Below are positions 35,582-43,974 of a stretch of 64,000 bases of DNA, in pieces (the first letter of the stretch is position 1; every line of letters starts with the position of its first letter). Under the pieces are notes generated by a model. It was given only the letters and a program-made list of their open reading frames with translations. It searched no databases and had not been told where the DNA came from. The translations under genes were made by a program, and so were the position numbers. Source of the stretch: Methanobacteriota archaeon (lineage in GTDB: Archaea > Thermoplasmatota > E2 > DHVEG-1); contig CAIRCU010000054.1 of assembly GCA_903877165.1 (NCBI GenBank), positions 1 through 64,000 of the forward strand. Reading direction: 5' to 3'.

Positions 35582-37756
35582 ATGAAGAAAATAATTATCG
35601 TAATACTTGCCGGCATGTTCATCTGTTCTGGACTAGCCGCGGCTGTTCAACCTCAGACCACGACCACCTCTCAAACCGTTACACGGAGTTTCTCACCACC
35701 AGCCTTGACAACCGACAACGCCTACACACAAATAACCGTCGCCGGGGCAAACGACTACCTCATGAGCCAAGGCGAACCAATGTTGCCGATGTACACAGAA
35801 ACCTTCACCTACCCCTTCGGCACAAGAATTACCGACGTCACCGTAACCACGCATTCCCTCCAAACCAAGACCGTACCCACCCCGCTGGCGCCGACACCGC
35901 CTATAGCCACCGCCGGGATGGTACTCGGCGATGAAAAGGCAGTTTCCTACAGTTCTACCCCCTACCCTGCGACCTGGTTCGCCTACAGCGTCGGCTGCGG
36001 CCTCTACGACGGTATCCGCCAGGTGATCGTGACCGTCGACATGTACCCGGTCAAGTATTTCCCAGCTGAACAGCTAATTCAATGGGCGCCCTCCGCGGAC
36101 ATCACGATCCAGTCCACCCCGCCCGTGTCCTTGCCGCGATCTGCCGGTAGGGACTCCTATCCGCTCGTCATCATTGCACCCTCCGAATACAGCTCACAAC
36201 TAGCACCCCTCGTCACGCACAAAATAGCGCGAGGCATCAGCACGAAGCTCGTTACCCTCACTGATATCACCAGCGGCACCTACTTCCCAGTAAACGGTAG
36301 AGATGACGCGGAGAAAGTCAAGTACTTCATTAAAAACGCCATCGAGTCCTGGGCAACCGTCAGCGTCCTGCTCGTCGGCGGCATCGACAAACTCCCGATC
36401 CGGGAGACCCATGTGTACATCAGCGATGACCCCGAATATGGCGATGAGATCTTCACAAGCGACCTGTACTTCGCAGACATCTACAACGCCACCGGCGCGT
36501 TCAGCAGCTGGGACTCTAACAACAATAACATCTTCGGCGAGTATAACTGGAACGGCCAGACCGACATCGTCGATCTCCACCCGGATGTTTTCCTCAGCAG
36601 GCTACCGGCGACCGATTCAACCGAGGTCACCACCATCGTCAATAAGATCATCGGATATGAGACCACGCCCGGGTACCAGCAGAGCTGGTTCCCCTACCTT
36701 ACCGTCTGCGGCGGCGACTCCTTCCCCGACGACAACAATATCGATGAAGGCGAATACGCCAACCAAAAGGTCGTCGACCTGATGACCAGCTTCACAGCCA
36801 CAGAACTGTGGGTGACCAACGGCAAACTCACCGGCTTCACACCAACTGGCGTCGCTAACATCAAACAGGCATTCAACAGCGGCTGCGGATTCGTCGACTT
36901 CTCCGGGCACGGCGCTACGTACATCTGGGCGACTCACCCCCACAACAACTTCAACGTATGGGTCCCAACGCCCGCGGGAGGCTTCGACGTCTCGGACGTC
37001 GCCGGTCTTTCCAATGGCAATATGCTGCCCATTATCACCGTCGAGGCCTGCTCCACAGCAAAATACTATGAGGACGCGAACTGCTTCAACTGGGCGTTCC
37101 TCTACACCAACAACGGCGGCGCCATCGGAAGTTTCGGAGCCACCGGCATTGGCTACAGCTACGTCGGCACCGGCGTCACGACAGGTCTCGTGGGCAAGAT
37201 TGGCCTTGATACCTACCGCGCCTACAAGACCGACCATGCTACAACGTTTGGGGAGATGTGGGCACGAGCGCTGAATCGATACATTAAAAGCTCCATGGCC
37301 GACTCGGACTACAAGACCGTCGAGGAATGGCAGCCCTTCGGCGATCCGACACTGGCAATCGCCGAGGCGTCTCAGCCCCCTGCCAAGCCCGCGATCCCTT
37401 CAGGTACAGCCACGGGGAACCCTGGGAATGATTACACCTATTCCACGTCCACAACCGATCCTGAGGGCGATAAGGTCTACTTCATGTTCGACTGGGGCGA
37501 TGGGACCAAGAGTCCCTGGGTCGGCCCCGTGAACAGCGGCGCCATTGCCTCAGCATCGAAATCATGGACGAAGAAGGGAACCTACTCGGTGAAGGTCATT
37601 GCTAAGGACACCCATGGGAGCATGAGCATCTGGTCAGATCCCACGAACGTGACCATGCCTTTCATTCCGGACCGGCCGCTGCTGCAATTCCTGCAGCATC
37701 TCCTGGAGCAATTCCCCAACTCGTTCCCGATCCTTCGACACCTATTGGGGTATTAA
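35582..37756 (+). CDS. secreted gingipain-type (C25) protease with PKD domain
   Basis: 724 aa. Signal peptide (about 1-21); N-terminal propeptide-like beta region to about 195; peptidase C25 domain from YPLVIIAPSEYSS with the catalytic His in DFSGHGA (about 443) and Cys in VEACST (about 489); then a PKD domain (PEGDKVYFMFDWGDGT) and the tail LLQFLQHLL...FPILRHLLGY. The tail and PKD domain match those of the C11 protease at 14263. Extracellular degradation of detrital protein is the likely role. It is GC-rich and host-like, unlike the C11 gene. Confidence 0.92.
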   Translation: MKKIIIVILAGMFICSGLAAAVQPQTTTTSQTVTRSFSPPALTTDNAYTQITVAGANDYLMSQGEPMLPMYTETFTYPFGTRITDVTVTTHSLQTKTVPTPLAPTPPIATAGMVLGDEKAVSYSSTPYPATWFAYSVGCGLYDGIRQVIVTVDMYPVKYFPAEQLIQWAPSADITIQSTPPVSLPRSAGRDSYPLVIIAPSEYSSQLAPLVTHKIARGISTKLVTLTDITSGTYFPVNGRDDAEKVKYFIKNAIESWATVSVLLVGGIDKLPIRETHVYISDDPEYGDEIFTSDLYFADIYNATGAFSSWDSNNNNIFGEYNWNGQTDIVDLHPDVFLSRLPATDSTEVTTIVNKIIGYETTPGYQQSWFPYLTVCGGDSFPDDNNIDEGEYANQKVVDLMTSFTATELWVTNGKLTGFTPTGVANIKQAFNSGCGFVDFSGHGATYIWATHPHNNFNVWVPTPAGGFDVSDVAGLSNGNMLPIITVEACSTAKYYEDANCFNWAFLYTNNGGAIGSFGATGIGYSYVGTGVTTGLVGKIGLDTYRAYKTDHATTFGEMWARALNRYIKSSMADSDYKTVEEWQPFGDPTLAIAEASQPPAKPAIPSGTATGNPGNDYTYSTSTTDPEGDKVYFMFDWGDGTKSPWVGPVNSGAIASASKSWTKKGTYSVKVIAKDTHGSMSIWSDPTNVTMPFIPDRPLLQFLQHLLEQFPNSFPILRHLLGY

Positions 37757-37921
37757 AACCCCCTCTCTTTTTTTATTTTAACCTTTTTTTATTCAAAGCT
37801 TGGACTAAATTAAAGGGTGTTTTCAGGATTAAAAGTCTTAGATTTTCCCGAATTCCTTTTTCGTCAGCCTTTACAATAAGCATTATTTCACCTATTTATA
37901 GGAGGGAACAAGGAAAACGAG

Positions 37922-38003
37922 GGGATTCGAACCCGAAAAAAGCATATTGCTTTATATATTTGACGCGGTCAAGCAGTGACACGGTCTCTAACTCATGGTT
38001 TTA
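37922..38003 (-). repeat. tRNA T-arm-like fragment and dispersed repeat
   Basis: On the minus strand TCGGGTTCGAATCCC (37922-37936) is identical over 15 nt to the T arm of the tRNA-Arg at 13632, without the rest of a tRNA. Beside it, 37965-38003 is the inverted copy of the first block of the repeat at 17999. The whole 37757-38188 gap is AT-rich and has no gene; it begins with a T-rich terminator after the C25 gene. Confidence 0.45.
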
Positions 38004-38188
38004 TTCTGACCGATGAATCTGTGGCGATGATTCCCCTAATAATAATTATAAACCGCAAATTAAAAGCGCGTAACGAATTGAAATCTCCAGGCTGTTGAGC
38101 TCTCCTTTACCCGACTTAATTACTATTGTTGTATGCAAGTCCTCTATAATTATATATACTTCATGGGATATGAATATAATAGAATCCT

Positions 38189-39898
38189 ATGAAATACAAC
38201 GAGAAGTCCCACGTCATTATTTTTTTGATACTGCTTGTAATGATAGGAACTTCCTTCACGCCTGTGTCATCATCCAAAAGCCTTTCTTCTCCTGTCGAAC
38301 AGGGAGGAAGGACGATCACTGGACAGATTTTGTTTTCCCCTTTATTTGACACAACAACCTATTTAATCAATAGCACTGGTGTTGTTAATCATACTTGGTC
38401 AAGCTCTTATCAACCAGATGCTTCTGCGTATTGGTTAGGTAATGGCACCATTCTGCGTCCAATAATGTCTGATGATGGTGGCTTTCAAAAAATTTTATGG
38501 AATGGAACAATAGCGTGGGACTACAGATATATAGCTGCTGGATGCAACTGCCATCATGATATTAAGTATTTACCGAATGGAAACGTACTTATGATTGTAT
38601 GGGAGACAAAAACAAAAGACGAAGCGATTGCAGCAGGACGTAACCCAAATACCATCCAAGGAAACACATTCTTGCCTGACAAAATCATTGAGGTGAAACA
38701 AACTGGCCCGACAAGCGGAGCAGTTGTCTGGGAATGGCATGTCTGGGATCATCTCATCCAGGATTATGACTCCTCGGAATCCAATTATGGGGTTGTAGGG
38801 GACCATCCTGAATTGATTGATATCAATTTTGGCAATCCTTTTATGGGGGACTGGCTTCATACGAATTCCGTTGATTTCAACCCAGAGTTCGATCAAATCC
38901 TCATCAGCATCCATAATTTCAATGAAGTCTGGATCATCGATCATAGCACAACCACCGAAGAAGCGGCAGGTCATACTGGTGGAACATACGGTCATGGTGG
39001 CGATTTGCTCTACCGCTGGGGAAACCCACAGGCATACGATGCGGGAACCATGGGTGATCAAAAATTATTCTTCCAGCATGATGCCACCTGGATAAAACCT
39101 GGATACCCCGGCGAAGGACATATTCTTGTCTTCGACAACGGCAATAACCGTCCAACCGGACAATATTCTACTGTGGATGAATTTGCTCCACCTGTGGAAT
39201 CCAATGGCGAGTATTATCTCGAACCAGGTTCAGCATATGGCCCTGAGGACTATACATGGAGTTATACTGCGAATCCGCCAATAAGTTTCTATTCATACAT
39301 GTTCGGTGGTGCACTCCGTCTCAGGGACGGGGATACGCTTATCTGTGATGGAGTATCGGGGAGGTTTTTTGAAGTGACTCCGGAGAAAACCGTGGTGTGG
39401 CAATGGAACAACCCGTATCCTGGTCCAGGTGCTTTTCATTTCGTGTTTAAAATTGACTACATCCCGCCTCCACAACTCCAAACCCCTGACTTAGAGTGTC
39501 AGGGAACGATCAGTTTGACCAATATAGAACCTGGCAGTACTGTCAATAGTACATTTCAGGTGGAAAATATCGGTGACTTCGATTCAATCCTCAATTGGAC
39601 CGTGGACACGTATCCGACGTGGGGCACCTGGTCATTTACCCCAACATCCGGTGATAATCTCACCCCGGAAGACGGGCCAGTCACCGTCCATGTATCCATC
39701 ACCGCACCAGGTCAGGAAAACACGGAATTTTACGGAGTCATAAAAGTCGTCAACACGGACAATCCTGACGATTTCGACCAGATCCCCATCTATTTGAAAA
39801 CCCCGATAGATAATTCCTTTATTCAGATGCACACACATCAATATCTGTCACAACTCAATGCGATATTTCTCGAGCAGAAGACTGATTTTCTGAAATAA
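38189..39898 (+). CDS. secreted arylsulfotransferase (ASST)-like protein
   Basis: 569 aa. Signal peptide to about residue 28. A six-bladed-propeller-like body carries the ASST-type pattern: CNCHHDIKYLPNGNVLMIVWE, DWLHTNSVDFNPEFDQILIS, FFQHDATWI and a C-terminal GGALRLRDGDTLICDG. A beta-sandwich domain (about 445-545) ends it. ASSTs move sulfate between phenols outside the cell, without PAPS; the archaeal homologs are uncharacterised. It lacks the FPILR tail of the proteases. AT-rich like its surroundings. Confidence 0.8.
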   Translation: MKYNEKSHVIIFLILLVMIGTSFTPVSSSKSLSSPVEQGGRTITGQILFSPLFDTTTYLINSTGVVNHTWSSSYQPDASAYWLGNGTILRPIMSDDGGFQKILWNGTIAWDYRYIAAGCNCHHDIKYLPNGNVLMIVWETKTKDEAIAAGRNPNTIQGNTFLPDKIIEVKQTGPTSGAVVWEWHVWDHLIQDYDSSESNYGVVGDHPELIDINFGNPFMGDWLHTNSVDFNPEFDQILISIHNFNEVWIIDHSTTTEEAAGHTGGTYGHGGDLLYRWGNPQAYDAGTMGDQKLFFQHDATWIKPGYPGEGHILVFDNGNNRPTGQYSTVDEFAPPVESNGEYYLEPGSAYGPEDYTWSYTANPPISFYSYMFGGALRLRDGDTLICDGVSGRFFEVTPEKTVVWQWNNPYPGPGAFHFVFKIDYIPPPQLQTPDLECQGTISLTNIEPGSTVNSTFQVENIGDFDSILNWTVDTYPTWGTWSFTPTSGDNLTPEDGPVTVHVSITAPGQENTEFYGVIKVVNTDNPDDFDQIPIYLKTPIDNSFIQMHTHQYLSQLNAIFLEQKTDFLK

Positions 39899-40017
39899 TG
39901 ACATATTTTTTTCTATGTATCAACGACCTTCGTGTACGAAAATACTAAACCGATAGCCAGCAATGAAAAAAACGAAGAGACAGATACGCAATATCGCGGA
40001 TTCCTTCCCCTGCACAT

Positions 40018-40058
40018 AAAAACATATCCTGAGAACCCCATCCTAGACCCGTTTCCGT
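40018..40058 (-). repeat. dispersed repeats, inverted copies
   Basis: On the minus strand this reads ACGGAAACGGGTCTAG (as in 18037-18052) followed by GGATGGGGTTCTCAGGATAT (as in 14001 and 19297). The two motifs are adjacent here but apart elsewhere. The 39899-40145 gap has no gene. Confidence 0.5.
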
Positions 40059-40145
40059 GGCTTTAAATAAAATAAGATTTTGTTTACCACACGGTGAGCT
40101 AGCCCGTAATGGTCTCATTTCCCCCGAGGTATGAAATTTTTGTTG

Positions 40146-40427
40146 TTATAGTTTCCCGAATTCCTTCTTTCGTTCTTTCGTATCTTTTCCTGTCGCTTCG
40201 AAGAGGAATTCATTCCATTTCCGGATGATTGTGCCATCCCCAGTGATCTTCTTCGGTGGGACGATGTCGATGAGCAGCTTGTTCTTTTCTCGTTTCAAAT
40301 TCACCTCACCGATGCCATCGGCGGAAAACGAGATTCCTTCAAAGATATCACCCTCCGCGCCAAAATACTTGGAAACCAGTGAATTGAGGTCGACGTCATG
40401 GCCGCGTTTAATCGAGTATTCCCTCAT
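40146..40427 (-). CDS. DUF5611-like small archaeal protein
   Basis: 93 aa: MREYSIKRGHDVDLNSLVSK at the start and KKITGDGTIIRKWNEFLFEATG near the end are the conserved parts of a small euryarchaeal family of unknown function (DUF5611). Soluble, no Cys, mixed alpha/beta with a Lys-rich end. It follows the nitroreductase gene by 27 nt in the same direction. Confidence 0.7.
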   Translation of the reverse strand: MREYSIKRGHDVDLNSLVSKYFGAEGDIFEGISFSADGIGEVNLKREKNKLLIDIVPPKKITGDGTIIRKWNEFLFEATGKDTKERKKEFGKL

Positions 40428-40454
40428 GGGTGAACGGTAAGCCGCACCAGAATT

Positions 40455-41063
40455 TTAACCTTTTGATTTCCGATGGCTCGACGCCTTTATAGTCTGGTAT
40501 GTTTCGAGATGGAGGACCGAGGACAGCGGCCGCTTGGGCACATGCAGCACCCCATGTGCATCCCGCCAGTATTTCACGGTATCCTCACGCTCTTCGACGA
40601 CCGGCGCCTCCGCTTTATACCCCAGAGCGATTACTGCATCAACGCTGTACGGTTGGGGGATATCTAGCATCTGACGGATCCGCTCTTTATCGATGTTGCA
40701 GAGGATGCAGCTGCCCAGGTCTTCGGCCTCGGCGAGTAACGCAATATGTGCTGTCGCAAGACCCATGTCTCGAAGCGTAAACGGCGTCTCCGATTTCGTG
40801 ATAACAACGATGTACGCCGTTGGCTGTTCAGCCTCCGACGGGGTCCATGCGGGTTCTAGATACGCGGCCCAATGCAAGGCTGGAAAAAGCGCGGAACAAC
40901 GTGCAGGTTCGGTCACAAGAATGTATTCAAGAGGCTGGAGATTCGCGGCGGACGGCGCCAGACGCGCAACATTGACGCACCTGCGCAAGATTTCCCTGTC
41001 AATCGGTTTTTGCTGGAAACGCCGAATCGTCCTCCTGTCCATCATCACGTCATAGAAATCCAT
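40455..41063 (-). CDS. nitroreductase family protein
   Basis: 202 aa. FMN-dependent oxidoreductase: MMDRRTIRRFQQKPI, LAPSAANLQPLEYILV, LGSCILCNID and VIALGYKAEAPV are the usual blocks. The C-terminal tail is longer than average (LSSVLHLETYQ...). Substrate unknown. AGGGAGGCGAGG precedes the ATG, and CTTTAAAC near 41103 is the TATA candidate. Confidence 0.88.
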   Translation of the reverse strand: MDFYDVMMDRRTIRRFQQKPIDREILRRCVNVARLAPSAANLQPLEYILVTEPARCSALFPALHWAAYLEPAWTPSEAEQPTAYIVVITKSETPFTLRDMGLATAHIALLAEAEDLGSCILCNIDKERIRQMLDIPQPYSVDAVIALGYKAEAPVVEEREDTVKYWRDAHGVLHVPKRPLSSVLHLETYQTIKASSHRKSKG

Positions 41064-41383
41064 AGGAACCTCGCCTCCCTTTGGAAAACCCTTCCTCCTG
41101 GTTTAAAGATATCGGAATATCATGGTTCCGATTCGAATAGGTATGTTATCAACTGTTTCATACCTCCCTGCTCGTCTTGCATAGGGCGATCTAAGCATTT
41201 AAGCCTGTTAGTAACACCGTTATTTATGTTAATGACGTCATCTAAAGAATATTGAAAAACTAACAAACAATCGAATCCATGATTAAATGATGAAATTAGT
41301 AGTCCATTTGCTATGAAAAATATTTTTTCCATAGATTTAAATAAATTAACAGTATTACTATTCGTAATCTATTTTATTCTGGG

Positions 41384-41536
41384 ATGAAGAAAAAAATGAG
41401 AAATAGTATGTGGACGAAGGAAGTAGCTATCGGAATCACAGTACTGCTTACTAGAGGATGTACCGTTTACTCGACAGATGAGAATCATTCTATTAAATTT
41501 AATCCACAAAAGCATGGGAGAAAAATTGTATGGTAG
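41384..41536 (+). pseudogene. 50-codon remnant of an exported-protein gene, tentative
   Basis: The frame MKKKMRNSMWTKEVAIGITV then LLTRGCTVYSTDENHS looks like the N-terminal signal segment of a secreted protein, cut off after 50 codons. A box ATTTAAATAAAT about 45 nt upstream resembles a promoter. A second short frame at 41530-41634 (MVEIVRISKNGQLLEITEVS) faintly resembles an AbrB strand pair. The whole 41064-41873 gap is AT-rich and has no intact gene that I can support. Confidence 0.3.
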
Positions 41537-41873
41537 AAATCGTTCGAATATCCAAGAATGGCCAGCTCTTAGAAATAACAGAAGTTTCTGATAAGTATCG
41601 AGATCAATCATACCACAGGGACGAGGACGAGTAGCCTCTATCCTTTTTTTATTCATGATTCTGATTCGCATACAAAATGAGTCAATACTTTGTTGCTGGT
41701 TGTGTATGGATTCGTGTGATCAAACGTTAAAGTCGTAAGCCGTTCTACAGGGTCCACGTATTTAAGGCTACACGTCTAGAGTCCTCACATCTCTTCTAGA
41801 AAACATACACCAAGCCGAATGGCTGGCTCTATCGATACCTACTTTAACATCTGATTCTTTCGCCACAGAGAGT

Positions 41874-43430
41874 ATGGCAAAAAAACAAGCCCAAGCCCAA
41901 GGCCAACGCTCCTTCGCCCGCACCGCGCCGAAATCCCAGGAAAAAGACCTCATCGACAACGCCAGATTCCTGCAGCAACACCCTGACGAGATCCTTCCGC
42001 GCAGCGACGACGGAAGCGACAGATACTTCGCGAAGCTACGCAAACACATCACGCAAATCGCTGCCATGCATGACAACCCGGAACGTCTCAAACGGCTCGC
42101 GAACAAGAAAAACCTGGAAGGCGCAGTCGCAGGCACCCTGCTGCTCCTCGACACTGAAAAGGCACCGGTCCTCGGCTACCTCGAATTCTCCACCGGCCAG
42201 ACCGTGATGTACGCCCAGCGCGGCAAAGCAGACAAAGAGCAGTTCGTCGCCGCGCAGCACTGCCGAGACCCCGTCTACCGGCTCCTCGGCATCTACAGCC
42301 ACGCGAAGAAAAAACACCTCTGCGTCTACTCCTGGGACGGCGGCTACGTCTGCACCGGTAAAGACCCGAAACCGCCCAAGGACTTTCTCTTCTTCCTCAT
42401 CAAAAAACTCAACCTGACGCAGCAGGAGGACGCTGCCACCTGTCCGCACCTTACTCCGGAGATCGTCCATGAAAAAAAATCGCTCTCCACACCGTACCTC
42501 AGGCTCCAGTGGCAGTCCGCGAACCTCACGATTGGCATCTGTGAGACCTGTACGAAAACCAGGGGCAACACCCTTTTCACTATGTCCAAGTACTTCGTCG
42601 AACCCAGACTCTCCAATGATATCCTCGCCGAAGTTGTCTCCACCTACTCAGCAGCGCATCAAACAACCCTAAAAGAGCTTCAAAAAGCCGCGGCCGGCTA
42701 CTTCTCCGGATCCTTCACTGACGCTCAGTTCATCGCGGAGCGCGCACGACACCAGCATTCCACCGTCCGAAAGCAGACGAACCAGGTGTTCATGGCCCAG
42801 GGCGTCTCCTACGGGGACTCCGCACAAACCTTCATCGACGCCCTCGAGCCCACCGCTGAGGAACGCCAGGCGCTCGACTACATCCTTGGTAAAGTAACCG
42901 AACCCGTCATCATCGCAGAGAAATCACCCTCCAAAGTCTTCGAACTGTTCTGGACCCCTCACGGGAAGGATTTCATCCGCAGCATCGTCACTGACCCCCA
43001 GTACGCCGCAGCACTCTGCAACATGCATGACTCGCCTTCGACGATCCTGAAGCTGGCCTTCGAATGGCAAACCCACCAAGACACGCTCAACGCCCTGCCG
43101 AAGTACACCGCGCTGCCCGCTCTGGCGGCCTTCGCGGACGCCATCGCACGCCTCGCAAAAACACAAGGAACCGAGAAAGCGATACGAGAACTCAAAAAAC
43201 GACCGGACACGCCCCACGGCAAATCCCTGGAATATGCCTTCCTCCTCGCCTTCCAGGCAGAAAAAGAAGCCAAATGGAAATTCACCACGGAGGAAATCAA
43301 CTACGGGGAGTTCCTCAAGCCCTCCGTCGACCGTCTCATCAACGCCCCGGTCGAGGACTACACCACAGCCCTCCAGTCTCTGCTGTCAGCCTGCGGATCC
43401 ACGGAGACGATCACCGAACAAAACGACTGA
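41874..43430 (+). CDS. 518-aa conserved-looking hypothetical protein
   Basis: Not recognised. Basic Gln/Ala/Lys-rich N-terminus (1-25), then a soluble alpha/beta region with GTLLLLDTEKAPVLGYLEFS, CVYSWDGGYVCTG and a Cys/His set CPHLTPE (about 196) with CETCTK (about 225) that could bind zinc. The C-terminal half (300-515) is helical and Ala/Leu/Lys-rich. No signal peptide. GC-rich, host-like codon use. It is followed by a convergent HTH gene. The Cys/His set and basic head allow a nucleic-acid role, but this is weak. Confidence 0.7.
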   Translation: MAKKQAQAQGQRSFARTAPKSQEKDLIDNARFLQQHPDEILPRSDDGSDRYFAKLRKHITQIAAMHDNPERLKRLANKKNLEGAVAGTLLLLDTEKAPVLGYLEFSTGQTVMYAQRGKADKEQFVAAQHCRDPVYRLLGIYSHAKKKHLCVYSWDGGYVCTGKDPKPPKDFLFFLIKKLNLTQQEDAATCPHLTPEIVHEKKSLSTPYLRLQWQSANLTIGICETCTKTRGNTLFTMSKYFVEPRLSNDILAEVVSTYSAAHQTTLKELQKAAAGYFSGSFTDAQFIAERARHQHSTVRKQTNQVFMAQGVSYGDSAQTFIDALEPTAEERQALDYILGKVTEPVIIAEKSPSKVFELFWTPHGKDFIRSIVTDPQYAAALCNMHDSPSTILKLAFEWQTHQDTLNALPKYTALPALAAFADAIARLAKTQGTEKAIRELKKRPDTPHGKSLEYAFLLAFQAEKEAKWKFTTEEINYGEFLKPSVDRLINAPVEDYTTALQSLLSACGSTETITEQND

Positions 43431-43477
43431 ACAGAGATCCCTCAACAGAACAAGGAAAAAACGTCTACGCACGATGC

Positions 43478-43813
43478 TTACTTCTTCTCTTTGATCTCCC
43501 GAAGCATCTCCTTACCAAACGTGGTAATCCCGTACAGCTTGATGTTGTTCCGACAGTTCTTCTCCTCCACAATATCAAGCATCAACAACGACTCATCCTC
43601 TTTGTACCGCGTCTCCATCCCACGGATCGCGCCAATCACGTTCGACGGCGTCGTCCGTACATGGTACGCGATATCAGCGGTGTAACTATAATTCGGACTG
43701 ATCTCAGACAGATACTCCGCGATCTTAATCCTCACATTGCTCCTCCGCAGCGCCCGGACAGCAAGCGGCCGTCGGACCTCGAGCGTCTCACCTGTAGCAT
43801 TCTCGTTGAGCAT
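43478..43813 (-). CDS. archaeal winged-helix regulator
   Basis: 111 aa, start chosen where GGAAGGTGG lies 7 nt upstream; an ATG six codons earlier is possible. ALRRSNVRIKIAEYLSEISP, YTADIAYHVRTTPSNVIGAIRG (recognition helix) and the wing LDIVEEKNCRNNIKLYGITTFG form a winged helix of a common archaeal type. It lies next to the pilus-type operon and may regulate it. The 43831-43975 gap repeats GCATACC several times. Confidence 0.8.
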   Translation of the reverse strand: MLNENATGETLEVRRPLAVRALRRSNVRIKIAEYLSEISPNYSYTADIAYHVRTTPSNVIGAIRGMETRYKEDESLLMLDIVEEKNCRNNIKLYGITTFGKEMLREIKEKK

Positions 43814-43974
43814 CCCGCATCCACCTTCCACGCTGCGAAACCTCTTCCTAGTTAATAAAGGATGTGCCTATGTGATTCATCCGGTATATCTCCCGCTACA
43901 TGTCCATGTATGTATCCAGCTTCCCGCATACCTAGCTGCATACCCATACCCTCGCATACCACCCCGCCCACGGC

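Noticed and set aside
37922-38003. Complete tRNA gene on the minus strand
   Set aside because: Only the T-arm sequence is present; no matching acceptor, D or anticodon stems were found.
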